Assembly: GCA_025602905.1 (NCBI GenBank)
Contig: JAHLKI010000009.1
Span: 806,001 to 870,000 of the forward strand
Length of the DNA: 64,000 nucleotides
Direction of reading: 5' to 3'
From: Phlyctochytrium arcticum
Lineage: Eukaryota; Chytridiomycota; Chytridiomycetes; Chytridiales; Chytridiaceae
Of this stretch, positions 23,304-35,762 are shown piece by piece (positions within the stretch are counted from its first letter, which is position 1; the number at the start of each line of letters is the position of its first letter). The notes under the pieces are model-generated. The model had not been told where the DNA came from. It was given only the letters and a program-made list of their open reading frames with translations, and ran no database searches. Made by a program: the position numbers and the translations under genes.

Positions 23304-24854
23304 ATGAGCGACCAACGGGGTGTGAAAAGAGGGGCCCCAGGCGAAGATCACAGCTATTCTCGAAAGGCTTTTGACCAGGCTTTTGGTGCTGGGATTGTCC
23401 GATCACCTTCTGGAGACATGGATAGATCTTCCATATCTTCAAGGCAGGCAGAACGACCATCGTTTGTCGTGCAGCCATTGGAGCGGTTCCAAACCAAGTG
23501 TGCCCCTTTCCAACAGCCAACAGAAATTGCATACTTTTCGTATAACGAGAAGAGAGAGCTACTGCTCAACAACGACGATCAGCTAGTAGGATCACATGCT
23601 GTACCCTATACATCACATGCTCATCGAGACTGTCTCTAGAAATGGTACTACCCCCCTGATCTCCAAACTTGTGATCTATCGGACGGCTTTCCAAATCGGT
23701 TCATCAAGCGGGACTCTGTCCCAGAGCGATTAGATGCATTACTGCACTCTTTGCAAGACTATAACAAGAAGACAGACGAAAATGGGCGCCCGAAACTTGC
23801 ACCAGATTTCTGCACATGTGGGTCCGAGGTGATGAATCTTGGTAAACAAACTATGAGGACTGAGCAATTTACCACAGGGAGAGGGATCATGACAAAGATA
23901 ATGTGCACCCCATACTCGCGGGATGACTGGGAACTGGGGATCACCAAGTTCAATGTCAGTCTGTGGTTGCGCCGCTTCTTCATTTCAGCACAACTCACAG
24001 TCTAGTACACAGGGAACTATATATATGGAAGAACATGAGTCTGACGAGAAGCGTCAATCCAATTATGGATCTTCAGAGCGGGACAAGCTCATGACGTATT
24101 GGGGCTACAAGTTTGAATCTCTCAGTACCATTGATAAACCGCCATCAAAAATCACCGGCTCAGATGATCCCGTGCTGAAAGAACGGCTGGTCGAGACTGT
24201 GGATACAAACTTGCAATTTTGTAGTGTAGTCAAGACAAAATTGGGCGGCAAAACGCTTGTTTTGGGAGCAGAGGTTGATTGTTTGACAGGAGGTGGGCAG
24301 ATCATCTTTTGTTTTAGTACGTGCTCGGCTCATGCTCTCGAGAGATTCCAAAGCTCCACATGAGCGGCAGAAGGCATACGCTGAGCTCAAGACAAGTCGA
24401 ATAATATCGAATGACCGGCAAAGGAACTCCTTTGAGAGGTGGGTTTTAAACAATCTTCTCCATTTGCCAAGGGATTCCTTGATTGAGTCTCGTCGGCTTT
24501 TTTAGACATAAGCTTTTGAAGATTTGGGCCCAATCATTCCTCTCCGGCGTGGGAACCATCATTGTCGGTTTTCGCGACGACAATGGTCATGTTCAAACAC
24601 TTCAACAATTGGAAACCCTCAACATACCACGAATGGTCCGAAATTCACAGGCTGGTATCTGGGATGCAACTGTGTGCATCAATTTTGCAAGTTCATTTTT
24701 GGACTGGGTGCAGAAAGTTGTTGCAACTGAAGATGACGCAGATGTTGTTGTGACGGTGCGCTTAAGCAATGGAGGAAAGGAAGTCGTGATTGTGCGAAAA
24801 GAAGTTGGACGAGAGGGGACAGAAATATTTATTCCACAGTGGTATAGAAAATGA
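23304..24854 (+). CDS. RAI1: Rai1/DXO-family decapping nuclease
   Basis: Exons 23304-23585, 23640-23954, 24013 to about 24295, about 24330-24438 and 24505-24854. Landmarks of the family in order: RPSFVVQPLERFQTK near the start, WGYKFESL (substrate-binding and catalytic Glu), GAEVDC (metal-binding E-x-D), YAELKTSR (E-L-K active-site motif), and KLLKIWAQSFLSGVGTIIVG. Rai1/DXO enzymes remove incomplete, triphosphate or NAD caps from RNA; yeast Rai1 also stimulates the nuclear 5'-3' exonuclease Rat1. All catalytic acids are present. The third intron, after GAEVD, is ambiguous: a 37-nt GTTTGA...TTTTAG version keeps frame but drops the usual Cys. A Met at 23256 is an alternative start. Confidence 0.88.
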
Positions 24855-27669
<2,815 letters not shown>

Positions 27670-27882
27670 CTAAAGAAAGGGGCGTGATCCTCATGCTACA
27701 AAATGCAGCTCTGCGACAGCCAATCCCACTCTGTGTCGCCTGGGAATCGCGATTTCCATTTTTATATTCCGTATGGGGATTGCTCCCCAACAGTCTACGA
27801 TTCTCTGTTCTTTGTACATTTTAAAAAATGATTGTAGGGAGTGAGAAATAGGGTCCGCTCGGTGATGGCTTGGGGAGTTCGT

Positions 27883-30800
27883 TCATCCCATAACACCCTG
27901 TTTGACGTATATCAATGCATACGCATCAGGAGACTGAAGGACCTCGCTCTCAGGGACCTGGTAGGATGATAAATAATTTGGTTCAAATGAAGTGACCCCC
28001 AGGACATACCTCTGATACGATGGAGTCATTAAATTTCAGCCATCTACTGGATTCCGCATGCCATATATATGCAAAATAATGTCCAAATGCCGCCTCCCCT
28101 GACATTCCTCGTTTAGTAAACAGTGAATGGACCATAATTGGCAACTTACCAAGATGCACGAAAACCGCTTGTAGCTGATATACGTGTTCTGAACCTTCGA
28201 TCAGGGGTGATTGCACCTGGCCGCCCGTCGCCTGTAACTCCTCTCGCAGCACGTTCAATTGACTAATGTTGGCGGACATGAATTGATCCATAACAATTCT
28301 GAGGTCAAACTTGATCCGATCGTGACACTTGTACGTGCGGTTCTGTTCGCGGTCATACTTTGCGCGCTAGATTCATATTTAATGCCGGGTTGCGTTACAA
28401 AGAAAGATAGTGAACATACTCGAATTTGTATCGTCAGAACTGGAGGTGCTTCCAAAATCGACATTTCCCTTGAAGCTTGTCCGCCTTCAAAGTCAACTTG
28501 GGACTTTTCAAAGTACATGAGCAACGATTCATATAAGTTGGCCGAAAGTTCTACTATGAGTGTACTAAAATCTTCGTCTTTGTCGTTCCGACCCTTTGCG
28601 TGCTGGAGGCTTTGGCGGAGTTTTCCATAAAACAGACTAGAAATTGAAATCAATAAGAACAGCACATGCTGAATTCTATGAAGCATTACCCCTTGATAAT
28701 GGCCTCATCCACAGTCTCCACTTTCTTCAAAGCCTTTTCTAGAAGGTCAAGGACATTGTCCATACATTCATTCAGATCTTGCTGTTGTCCAACTAGCGAG
28801 TTGTCATTCAAAGCAATTTCAGCGAGTCGTCGCGGAAGGCTGATACTGCCATGTTCCGTGGCCTGCAGGGCGGAGAATAGAGATTGAAGGAGAGCCACGA
28901 CTGTTGCTAACTTAGCGTATGAACCCGAGATTAAAAGGCATGCTCTTACATTCATCGGCCATTCGCAATCGATTATCTTCAATTCGAGTACCAGGTGCTT
29001 CCGTAGCATCTAACTCCATAGGATCGCCCGATGCTCCCGAAGTTTTTGACTCCGGAACTGCTGGAGGTTTCGAATCCGTTGCATCCTGCACATACAATAA
29101 AACAGCTTCCCTTATTGGTTTGATGAAGTAGTAGAGTTGCAGCAGAGAGTTCAGATAGCATGTATTTCCGATGTTTTCTATCCCTGCGGGGCTTTAGGCT
29201 TGCCGTCAGACTACTGTCCTCTCGTTTTCTTGGTTGAATCTGAGCACACTCACTTGTTCTCATCTCGTGCAGCTGTTTGTTCACCGGTGGAATAAAACTC
29301 GCCCGTCTCCAGGAAGTGCTGAATCACCGAGCTATCACGACTGGCTCCAATGAACCGTAATGATTCTTTCAGATCGCTCTCACGGTGCGCGCTATCGGTT
29401 ACCTGGCGAAAGCGTGTCAGACTTGAACATGCACGACTAGATATGAAAAGCATACCGCCGTGGTGAAGGCACCGATGAGTATCTCATCGGAAGCGCCTTC
29501 GTAGGCACCAAGAGCTTGATACGCAAACTCTAGCTCAGTTTTGGTTGGTATTCCTGAGCATACACTTGAGTAATTGTTGGTCCAACACCTTTGACAGCTC
29601 ATTCTTACCTCGCGAGCGCTCAATAGCAACCATCTCTTGAAGATCTATGCTCTCTCGAAATTGGGATATCCGCACCAGGGATTCCTGCAGTGAGCCCCAT
29701 TCGTCAACATGGGCACATGACACCTCGCTATTCGCCTTACCAACAAGTCTGGTACCCGCTTTGGCTCCTCCAAACACAGTAGTTTGTACGTTGCTTGAAT
29801 ATTCGTTAGACTTGCGTCCATTATATCACTGATAAATGTAGGTTATCCTGCTGCAATAAAAACCATCTTTGAAAAAGTGGGCATACGTGGTGAAGCCGAG
29901 CTCTTGGTAGCTGGAGGTCAGTTCATTCGTTTCCTGAGACTTCATCATGGCAACAACGTCCGATCCGGTTGATGACATGACTGCGCGATGACAGATCAAT
30001 AAAGTAACAACGAGAGACGAGAAGCGGCAGCTTACTCACAGCGTGCCCCCAAAAGCTTGGCAATGGAAAGGGTTGCACATTTGAAGTTCTTCCAGTCATC
30101 TAGCATGCCTGCGCTTCCGTACCATCAGTTTGACGAAGTATAACGGAATGCGACCTTTATCAAACATACCCGGCGAACCTTCCTTTTTCCATCTCATAAA
30201 CAGAGCTTCTCGATATACTAGTCGCGCAGCCTCTGCGTGTTCTGCTGGATCTGATGGTGGTGTGAAGCAGTTTTCATCCGGATTATAGGTGTACCCCAGA
30301 CGAGAAAAGATGAAATCTCTGCGTTACATTTTGTTAAGCTCTCAGAATCTGTAATTATAATGGAGCAGAGATCGGCATACGTTTGGGGATTGTATCCGAG
30401 CCACGTTGCGAAGGCCTTATTCGACGCGTTGATGGTTTTAAAGGTCTTATTTGATGCCATGTCCTGAAAATAGGCGCATAGTATTTTGCATGCATTGGAT
30501 TGATGGCGTACATCCTTGTCCTGTAACAGTGCCTTGAAGATCTCGGAAATAATGACAGGAGTATGCAACTTGATCTCCAATTGCCTCGAACATTGACAGC
30601 AATTGCACAAGAACTCAGAACCATGACCCGTCTCTATAACATGGTAATGATGTATTGGAGACTGAGGTTGTGGGCAGGGCGTCGCTACCGTATTGGCTTG
30701 CAATATCTCGAGGTGCAGGAGACAGTTCTTGCAAATGTAGGTAGACGTTCGCGGAGGGGCTTTATCGTTGTCAATAGCAAAAAAGTGGTGGAACTGGCAT

Positions 30801-30937
30801 TCGGAGGATAGCAGCGCCTTGGAAAGCAGTGACAAAAGTAGTCCTGGGCCTATACGGCGAAGGCCATCACTGTGATGATCTGGCATCGTTTGTCGCGAAA
30901 ACTGTGACAAATCGATATCAGCTCTCAAGATCAGCAT
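27883..30937 (-). CDS. UBP2: USP25/28-Ubp2-type ubiquitin-specific protease
   Basis: A multi-exon gene ending at TGA 27883. The catalytic Cys box is clear at about 29110-29180 ([19 protein letters not shown], Cys codon at 29158-29160), the His box at about 28020-28180 (VHLGK...GHYFAYIW...[12 protein letters not shown]), and the end reads [16 protein letters not shown]. The insertion between the boxes carries helical and charged sequence, as in USP25/28 and yeast Ubp2. The N-terminus (about 30937-30250) contains CxxC pairs (ICKNC, CNCCQC) before the helical part with TWLGYNPQT, fitting Ubp2. Ubp2 trims K63-linked chains with Rsp5. The start is uncertain: Met at 31024, 30937 or 30886; the first overlaps the divergent neighbour. 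Confidence 0.85.
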
Positions 30938-30992
30938 CCGCCGCGCTTGGTGAGAAACCAATGTTTTCCACCGTGATCTGCCCGCAAGGGAT

Positions 30993-31972
30993 TTGACTTT
31001 GGACCCGATCGACCCAAAGCGCATTACGGTCAGGGTAGCGCAGTGGGTAGTAGAATACCTCTCCCTCCATGGGCCACAAGCAAAGTCGGAGACCCTCCGT
31101 GCTCTCTATGCACAGACTGGAGCACAACTGACTGAATGCTCGGACTTGGAGGACGATGCAAACTGTGCTATTGCGTCTAGGATTGCGGCTATAAGGGGTG
31201 CCGTTTCGCGGGCACCGGAATTATTTTCCGAAGACTGGTCCCAACGCTTTTCCGAAGAAATTTTGCCCTCAAAATATATGGATGCGCTGAATGCCTTGGA
31301 AAGACTGGAAGTTCAGCGACGTGTCCATACTACAAGCGTTGCGGAAGTGTGCAAGCGCGAGAAAAAGCTCGAAAGAATCATTCAAGAATCAAACATGATT
31401 GAGTTCCCAGGTTCGTGACTCTCTTCTGTTTGTTTATCTTTCGTTCATGTACTCATCCTTTATCGCGTGGGATCATAGCTGGTCGTTCAAGTTTGTGGTC
31501 AAAAGTCATTTTCCTTCTCCGATGCACTTGCCCTTCTGAATAATCTTTTACCAAGCCCTGCCTCGTCCGACGAGCTGAAGCAGCGATGGTTATGGCCAAC
31601 CAATGACTCCCGAACAGCTCAGCAGAGGATTGAGCTCTTTGACATAATAGACCATATAGAAGCGGCGATAAGCGACTCTGAGACATCCGCTGCTGACGCT
31701 ACACTGCTTTCCCCACTGCAAGAATACGAAACCGCACTTAAATGGAGTAAAACCTGCGAATCTGTCGATCAGTATCTTGTAGCGGTGATTCACTAGTACA
31801 AGCTAATCTCTGAGGACATTATCTGTCCATCCTGTCAACGGCCGGGATGTTTCACTCTCATGGGTGGCGATTCGGCACTGGAAAAGGTATGCACCGCTCG
31901 ATTATTGGGTGACATTTCGTACCAGCTTTTAATCTTTTTATTGTCACTCGACAGATTTACCAGGCAATATAG
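30993..31972 (+). CDS. Hypothetical protein with possible C-terminal zinc motif
   Basis: Exon 1 is 30993-31410 and exon 2 begins at 31492 after an 81-nt intron; reading is in frame to a TAG at 31794. The same frame continues after that stop as sensible protein with CPSCQRPGC near 31825, then a GTATGC...GACAG intron and a short last exon ending at TAG 31970-31972. Either a 33-nt intron (GTCGAT...CACTAG) removes the stop, or the gene is interrupted. The N-terminus (AQWVVEYLSLHGPQAKSETL) vaguely resembles a LisH helix pair; most of the rest is helical and charged. No family is recognised. Its start lies within about 60 bp of, or overlaps, the start of the deubiquitinase. Confidence 0.5.
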
Positions 31973-32491
31973 TTACTGCTTCTAGTCATCCTACTCGACA
32001 CCATTGTACATGCACCTTTCACACCAGACAACCCGGTTTTTTGAGCTCCGCCTAATCCGATCTTATAATGAACCATACGAAGTGATTCCATTGGCTCGAG
32101 CAGTTGTACTTTCCGTTAGAGCTTCTTTGAAGGCATTGATTCTCACATAGTATTGTATTTGACATCATAATACACATCCTATAGGACCTAACTCTGATGC
32201 AAACTGCAGATGGATCTGTGCCGTTGAACATTTCCTAATATAGTTGTTTGGTTTTGCTGGGGGTTTGAACCTTGCTCGCCCCAAAGTTCTTATGTTTTTC
32301 ATCCTATGGTACGAGCGTCCAATACTCCAGATCTGGCAAAACGTGCGTTTGTTTATATGATGGAGCTGACGCCATCAAGTTCCAAATTTTTGGAAAGTCA
32401 AATATAGTTTCCCTGACAGTTTCCGGGCATCCCTTCTCTGCTCGAGTGTCCTCCTCCTCTGTCAACTTTAAACTCTTTCAGAACTTTTGAA
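31973..32491. other. Intergenic
   Basis: About 520 bp upstream of the phosphatase gene, with no supported exon or RNA gene. Confidence 0.4.
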
Positions 32492-33623
32492 ATGTCGCCT
32501 TCAGCTCAAGTCACCGCCGTCGATCCCTACGATCATCCGCTGGCCCGGGAGGATGTCAAAGAACAGGACCGGCAGAGTTCCATCATGGATGGAACAAAGC
32601 GCCCGAGTGAAGGATCAGATTCATCAAATACAAAGAAGCCAAGAGTCTTGCTGGCATTCGATTTTGACTGGTAAAGCAAATCTGTGAGAAACGCGTGAAG
32701 TACTTGTTTGAGAGTTGACGTTTTGGGGCGACAGGACTCTTGTAGACGAGGACAGTGACCGCTTTGTTTTCTCATCGCTCGCCCCGGAGCTCCTTGCAAA
32801 GGTAAATCTGACGAGCATGTCAGTCTAGGGAAATCGCTTACCCTTCCCTCCCAAGCTCTACAATCAACAAGGAAAGACACAATGGACGGATCTAATGGCC
32901 GAGCTCCATCGAGACTTGCACGCTCAAGGAATCACATCTGATGAGGCCTTAAAGGCCTTGGACAACATCCCGTTCGACGAGGCAGTTGGCGAAATGTTGA
33001 GAGATGCCAAACGTCGAGGGTGTGACTTGGCGGTATTCTCGGATGCGAATGAGGTTGCCATTAAACGGATCTTACAGGTGAATGATCACCCTTCTCTATG
33101 CTCCCACACACACTTATGCTCAAAATAGGCTCATCAACGAGAGCTGTACCCTCTTTTCACCACAATCATCACCAATCCCGCACACGTTACCCCAGCCAAA
33201 CTTCTTTCAATATCACGACGTACAGCTCCACCCGCTCCTCCACATAACTGTCCCAATGGATGCGCTGTGAACCTCTGCAAGGGCTCTGAACTCTTGGATC
33301 TGCTGGCAGCCCGTGAGCCGTATGATGTAGTGGTCTATGCCGGGGATGGACGAAATGACTTGTGCCCGGCCTTGAAACTTCGCAAACAGGATAAGGTCCT
33401 GCCACGGCTCAAGCATATGCTGGCATCTATCCTTTCCCCAGCCAATTCTGCAGAGGATATATCTGATCCCACAGGGACGCTGGGCACATCACAGACCGTT
33501 GACCCGGTTGCAAAAGTTCCAAAGCATGCGAAACGCGCAGTCGATGCCGAGGTGCGAGGCTGGGCCTCTGGAGGTGATCTGAAGGCGGTGATTGAGGACA
33601 TATTATCAGAAGTTGGCCTTTAG
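32492..33623 (+). CDS. PHOSPHO-type HAD phosphatase
   Basis: Four exons (32492-32670, 32735-32801, 32856-33077, 33129-33623) with introns of 64, 54 and 51 nt, all in frame. After a disordered N-terminus of about 50 residues comes FDFDWTLVDEDSD (HAD motif I, DxDxT/W form of the PHOSPHO family), then AVFSDANEVAIKRIL (motif II), KGSELLDLL (motif III Lys) and VVYAGDGRNDLCPALKL (motif IV, GDGxND). A Cys pair CPNGCAVNLC precedes motif III, as in PHOSPHO1/2. Relatives hydrolyse phosphocholine/phosphoethanolamine or pyridoxal phosphate; which one here is not decidable. The tail after about 270 is low-complexity. It is the last conserved gene before the accessory island. Confidence 0.88.
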
Positions 33624-33660
33624 CGTCTTTCAAGGACATGGTTGCAGCATAGATACGCCA

Positions 33661-33942
33661 CTTATATAGAGTTAACACAAATGAGAGGTTTTTAAGCAAA
33701 AATAGCAAAATATGATGGGCTTCTCAGCATCCACTATTTGCATGCAAAGGAAGTACAGCAGGAAATCTATATCCGAGACCTGATCCGAAACAGAAGCAAA
33801 AATATACATAAGTTCTACATTTTCCCATTCATATAGAGTGAGAGATTTCTAGGCAAAGGCAATGTCTTCTCAGCACCCCCTCATTCCAAAAGGAGTACAG
33901 GAAATCTCTGGAAATCCACATCCAAAACAGCAGGAAAAAAAA
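33661..33942. repeat. Imperfect tandem duplication
   Basis: Two diverged copies, about 33661-33805 and 33829-33942, share the order TATAGAG, GAGAGGTTT/GAGATTTCT, CTTCTCAGCA, GGAAGTACAGCAGG/GGAGTACAGG and AAATCTATATCCGA/AAATCTCTGGAAATCC. The second leads directly into the tRNA-linked repeat. Confidence 0.55.
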
Positions 33943-33954
33943 CAAAAACGTCAA

Positions 33955-34316
33955 TACCGACTGCGTGAATGCACTACCACTGCCTGGCGAAAAAAAAACT
34001 GGATCCTTTCAGGGAGCACTGGGCTTATCTTTGCGCTAGCTATGATGAAGAAGGAAGGAGAGGTACCAACGACTACCACAAACAAATTACCGTAAATATC
34101 AGGTCCGGACCTGTTATTTACGGTAGACATGTTGAATTAGATCGTTTGATTTTTTCTGCTTTGGACACTTTTTCTGCATCTGACAATTACTGGTGCATTT
34201 GTAAGTTATCAGAAATTATAAGTTTTGAGAATAAAAGTTTTATTAGACATTCGGCACTCTGCTGTTCGGTTGTTACCATATCTCTCGCCAAATTTCCCAC
34301 AGCATCCCCCACCCCA
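33955..34316. repeat. tRNA-linked repeat, copy A
   Basis: About 360 bp, matching copy B (34334-34735) at high identity over most of its length. It starts with a deleted remnant of a tRNA-Thr sequence (33955-33981: 3' acceptor strand and D-arm side remain, anticodon and T-arm mostly lost), then CTGGCG, an A-run, CTGGATCCTTTCAGGGAGC, a long palindrome at 34088-34125 and an AT-rich tail. It ends with the GCCAAATTTCCCACAGCAT motif that precedes the next tRNA copy. Confidence 0.7.
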
Positions 34317-34333
34317 AAAAACGAATAAAAAAA

Positions 34334-34393
34334 TACCGACTGCGTGGATCGAACACGCGGTCTTCTCCTTACGAGGGAGACGCACTACCACTG
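34334..34393 (-). pseudogene. tRNA-Thr(CGT) pseudogene, 5' part lost
   Basis: Minus strand. The anticodon stem-loop (TCTCC-CTCGTAA-GGAGA), T-arm and 3' acceptor strand are intact and almost identical to the tRNA at 35098-35169. Sequence upstream of the D-arm is replaced by unrelated GGCTTTAACA, so the acceptor stem cannot close. Confidence 0.75.
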
Positions 34394-34735
34394 TTAAAGC
34401 CTGGCGAAAAAAAAAACTGGATCCTTTCAGGGAGCACTGGGAGCAGCAGCTTATGCTTTGCGCTAGTTTGTTGAGGGAGTAAGGAGAGGTACCAACGACT
34501 ACCACAAACAAAGTACTGTAAATATCGGGTCTGGACCTGATATTTACGGTAGACATGTTGAATTAGATCGTTTGATTTTTTCTGTTTTGGACACTTTTTA
34601 TGCATCTGACAATTACTGGTGCATTTGTAAGTGAACAGAAATTATAAGTTTTGAGAATAAAAGTTTTGTTAGAGGTTTTACTGTACCAACGATTACATTC
34701 GGCACTCTGCTGTTCGGTTGTTACCACATCTCTGA
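34334..34735. repeat. tRNA-linked repeat, copy B
   Basis: The second copy of the unit. It has small insertions relative to copy A (for example AGCAGCAG near 34443 and TTTTACTGTACCAACGATTA near 34677), so the two have diverged. It carries the equivalent palindrome at 34514-34551. Confidence 0.7.
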
Positions 34736-34810
34736 AAGTTTTGCGACATGTACACCGAAGTCAGTAATTAGTGTTGGTCGAGAATTAGTGTAGGTTGAGA
34801 ATTAGTCTCA

Positions 34811-35006
34811 CCAACACTAATTCTGAACTCTCCTCCTCTTTTTTTCTCCTCCCGGCGAAAAGCCGTAGGTATGGGAGTGTCGCCACAAGTTGATTCGCAA
34901 TTGTTGCAACACAAATCAAACCAAATTACCCATAGGAAGAAATGCAGGCTGACCAACACTAATTCTTGAAACTGGGTCAGGATTTATGGTTCAGAATTAG
35001 TGTTGG
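34811..35006. mobile_element. MITE-like element with 18-bp inverted ends
   Basis: CCAACACTAATTCTGAAC at 34811-34828 and its exact reverse complement at 34989-35006 bound 196 bp without coding capacity. Further partial copies of the end (GTGTTGGTCGAGAATTAGTG near 34771 and ACCAACACTAATTCTTGAA near 34951) suggest nested or repeated insertion. No clear target-site duplication is visible, so a simple foldback is not excluded. Confidence 0.6.
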
Positions 35007-35079
35007 CAACACCACTGACGTCGGTGTGGTGAGTGACCTGACCCGCAGTCGCCAAATTTCCCACAGCATCCCCCCCCCC

Positions 35080-35097
35080 AAAAAAAATAAAAACAAA
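35080..35097 (-). terminator. RNA polymerase III T-run terminator
   Basis: Directly downstream of the tRNA on the minus strand is TTTGTTTTTATTTTTTTT, enough for Pol III termination. Confidence 0.7.
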
Positions 35098-35169
35098 TAC
35101 CGACTGCGTGGATCGAACACGCGGCCTTCTCCTTACGAGGGAGACGCACTGCCACTGTGCTAAGTCGGC
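35098..35169 (-). tRNA. tRNA-Thr (anticodon CGT)
   Basis: 72 nt on the minus strand fold into a full cloverleaf: acceptor GCCGACT/AGTCGGT (first pair G-U), D-stem GCAC/GTGC with GG in the loop, anticodon stem TCTCC/GGAGA with loop CTCGTAA (anticodon CGT, codon ACG), T-stem GCGTG/CACGC with TTCGATC, discriminator A. The A box TTAGCACAGTGGC and B box GTTCGATCC are present. There is no intron. Confidence 0.93.
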
Positions 35170-35762
35170 TTTTTTTTCTCTCAATTGCTGTTCTTTTCTT
35201 CAACTTGGTTAGATTGTTTTTGTGTTTTTGATATCGACAACGTGGTGGGTGGTGGCCTTCTCTTGTCAAAACTGGGACTTTTGAAAACGTAAGACCCCCT
35301 TATGACCATCATTTAGCCCAAGTTGGGCGATCTTAGCACTATCTTTGGGACTTTTAAAATCCCAATTGGGACTGTTCTGGGGGTCCCGCGGACAATCAAG
35401 ACTGGATCCATCTTGATTTTGCCAATGACAGATGGTCTGGTCTTTCCCAAAAATGTGTCGCTTCTAAAGTTCCGCATCCTGTTCCGCATCTAAGAAAAAT
35501 AAGGACTCCCCCGGGGGTGCCCGGGAGGAAAAATTCATTCCTGCTTTGCTACAGGTTTTTGACGGTCTCCCCCCTTCTTTTTTTGTTACGCATATCCACA
35601 AACTTGGTGGATTCATTCCAAGACTTGATTCTTGTCCCCCCCAGATTGCTGTGGCATTCTGCGTGTACCATCACTACTGCTTCCGTCTGTGTATTAATCT
35701 ATCCCAGGTATTATCCTATATACAAACGTCAAACCACGTCTTAACCAAAACTTTCAAAAGAC
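35170..35762. other. Intergenic upstream of the unknown two-ORF unit
   Basis: About 590 bp. GGGACTTTTGAAAA near 35273 and GGGACTTTTAAAAT near 35347 recur. No supported gene. Confidence 0.4.

Noticed and set aside
31000..31110. tRNA-like words (GGTAGCGCAGTGGG) resembling an A box
   Set aside because: They lie inside the 5' coding exon of the gene at 30993 and no cloverleaf or B box can be formed.
33955..34735. CRISPR-like or satellite array
   Set aside because: Only two long diverged copies tied to tRNA remnants, with no short regular repeats or unique spacers; CRISPR is not expected in a fungus.
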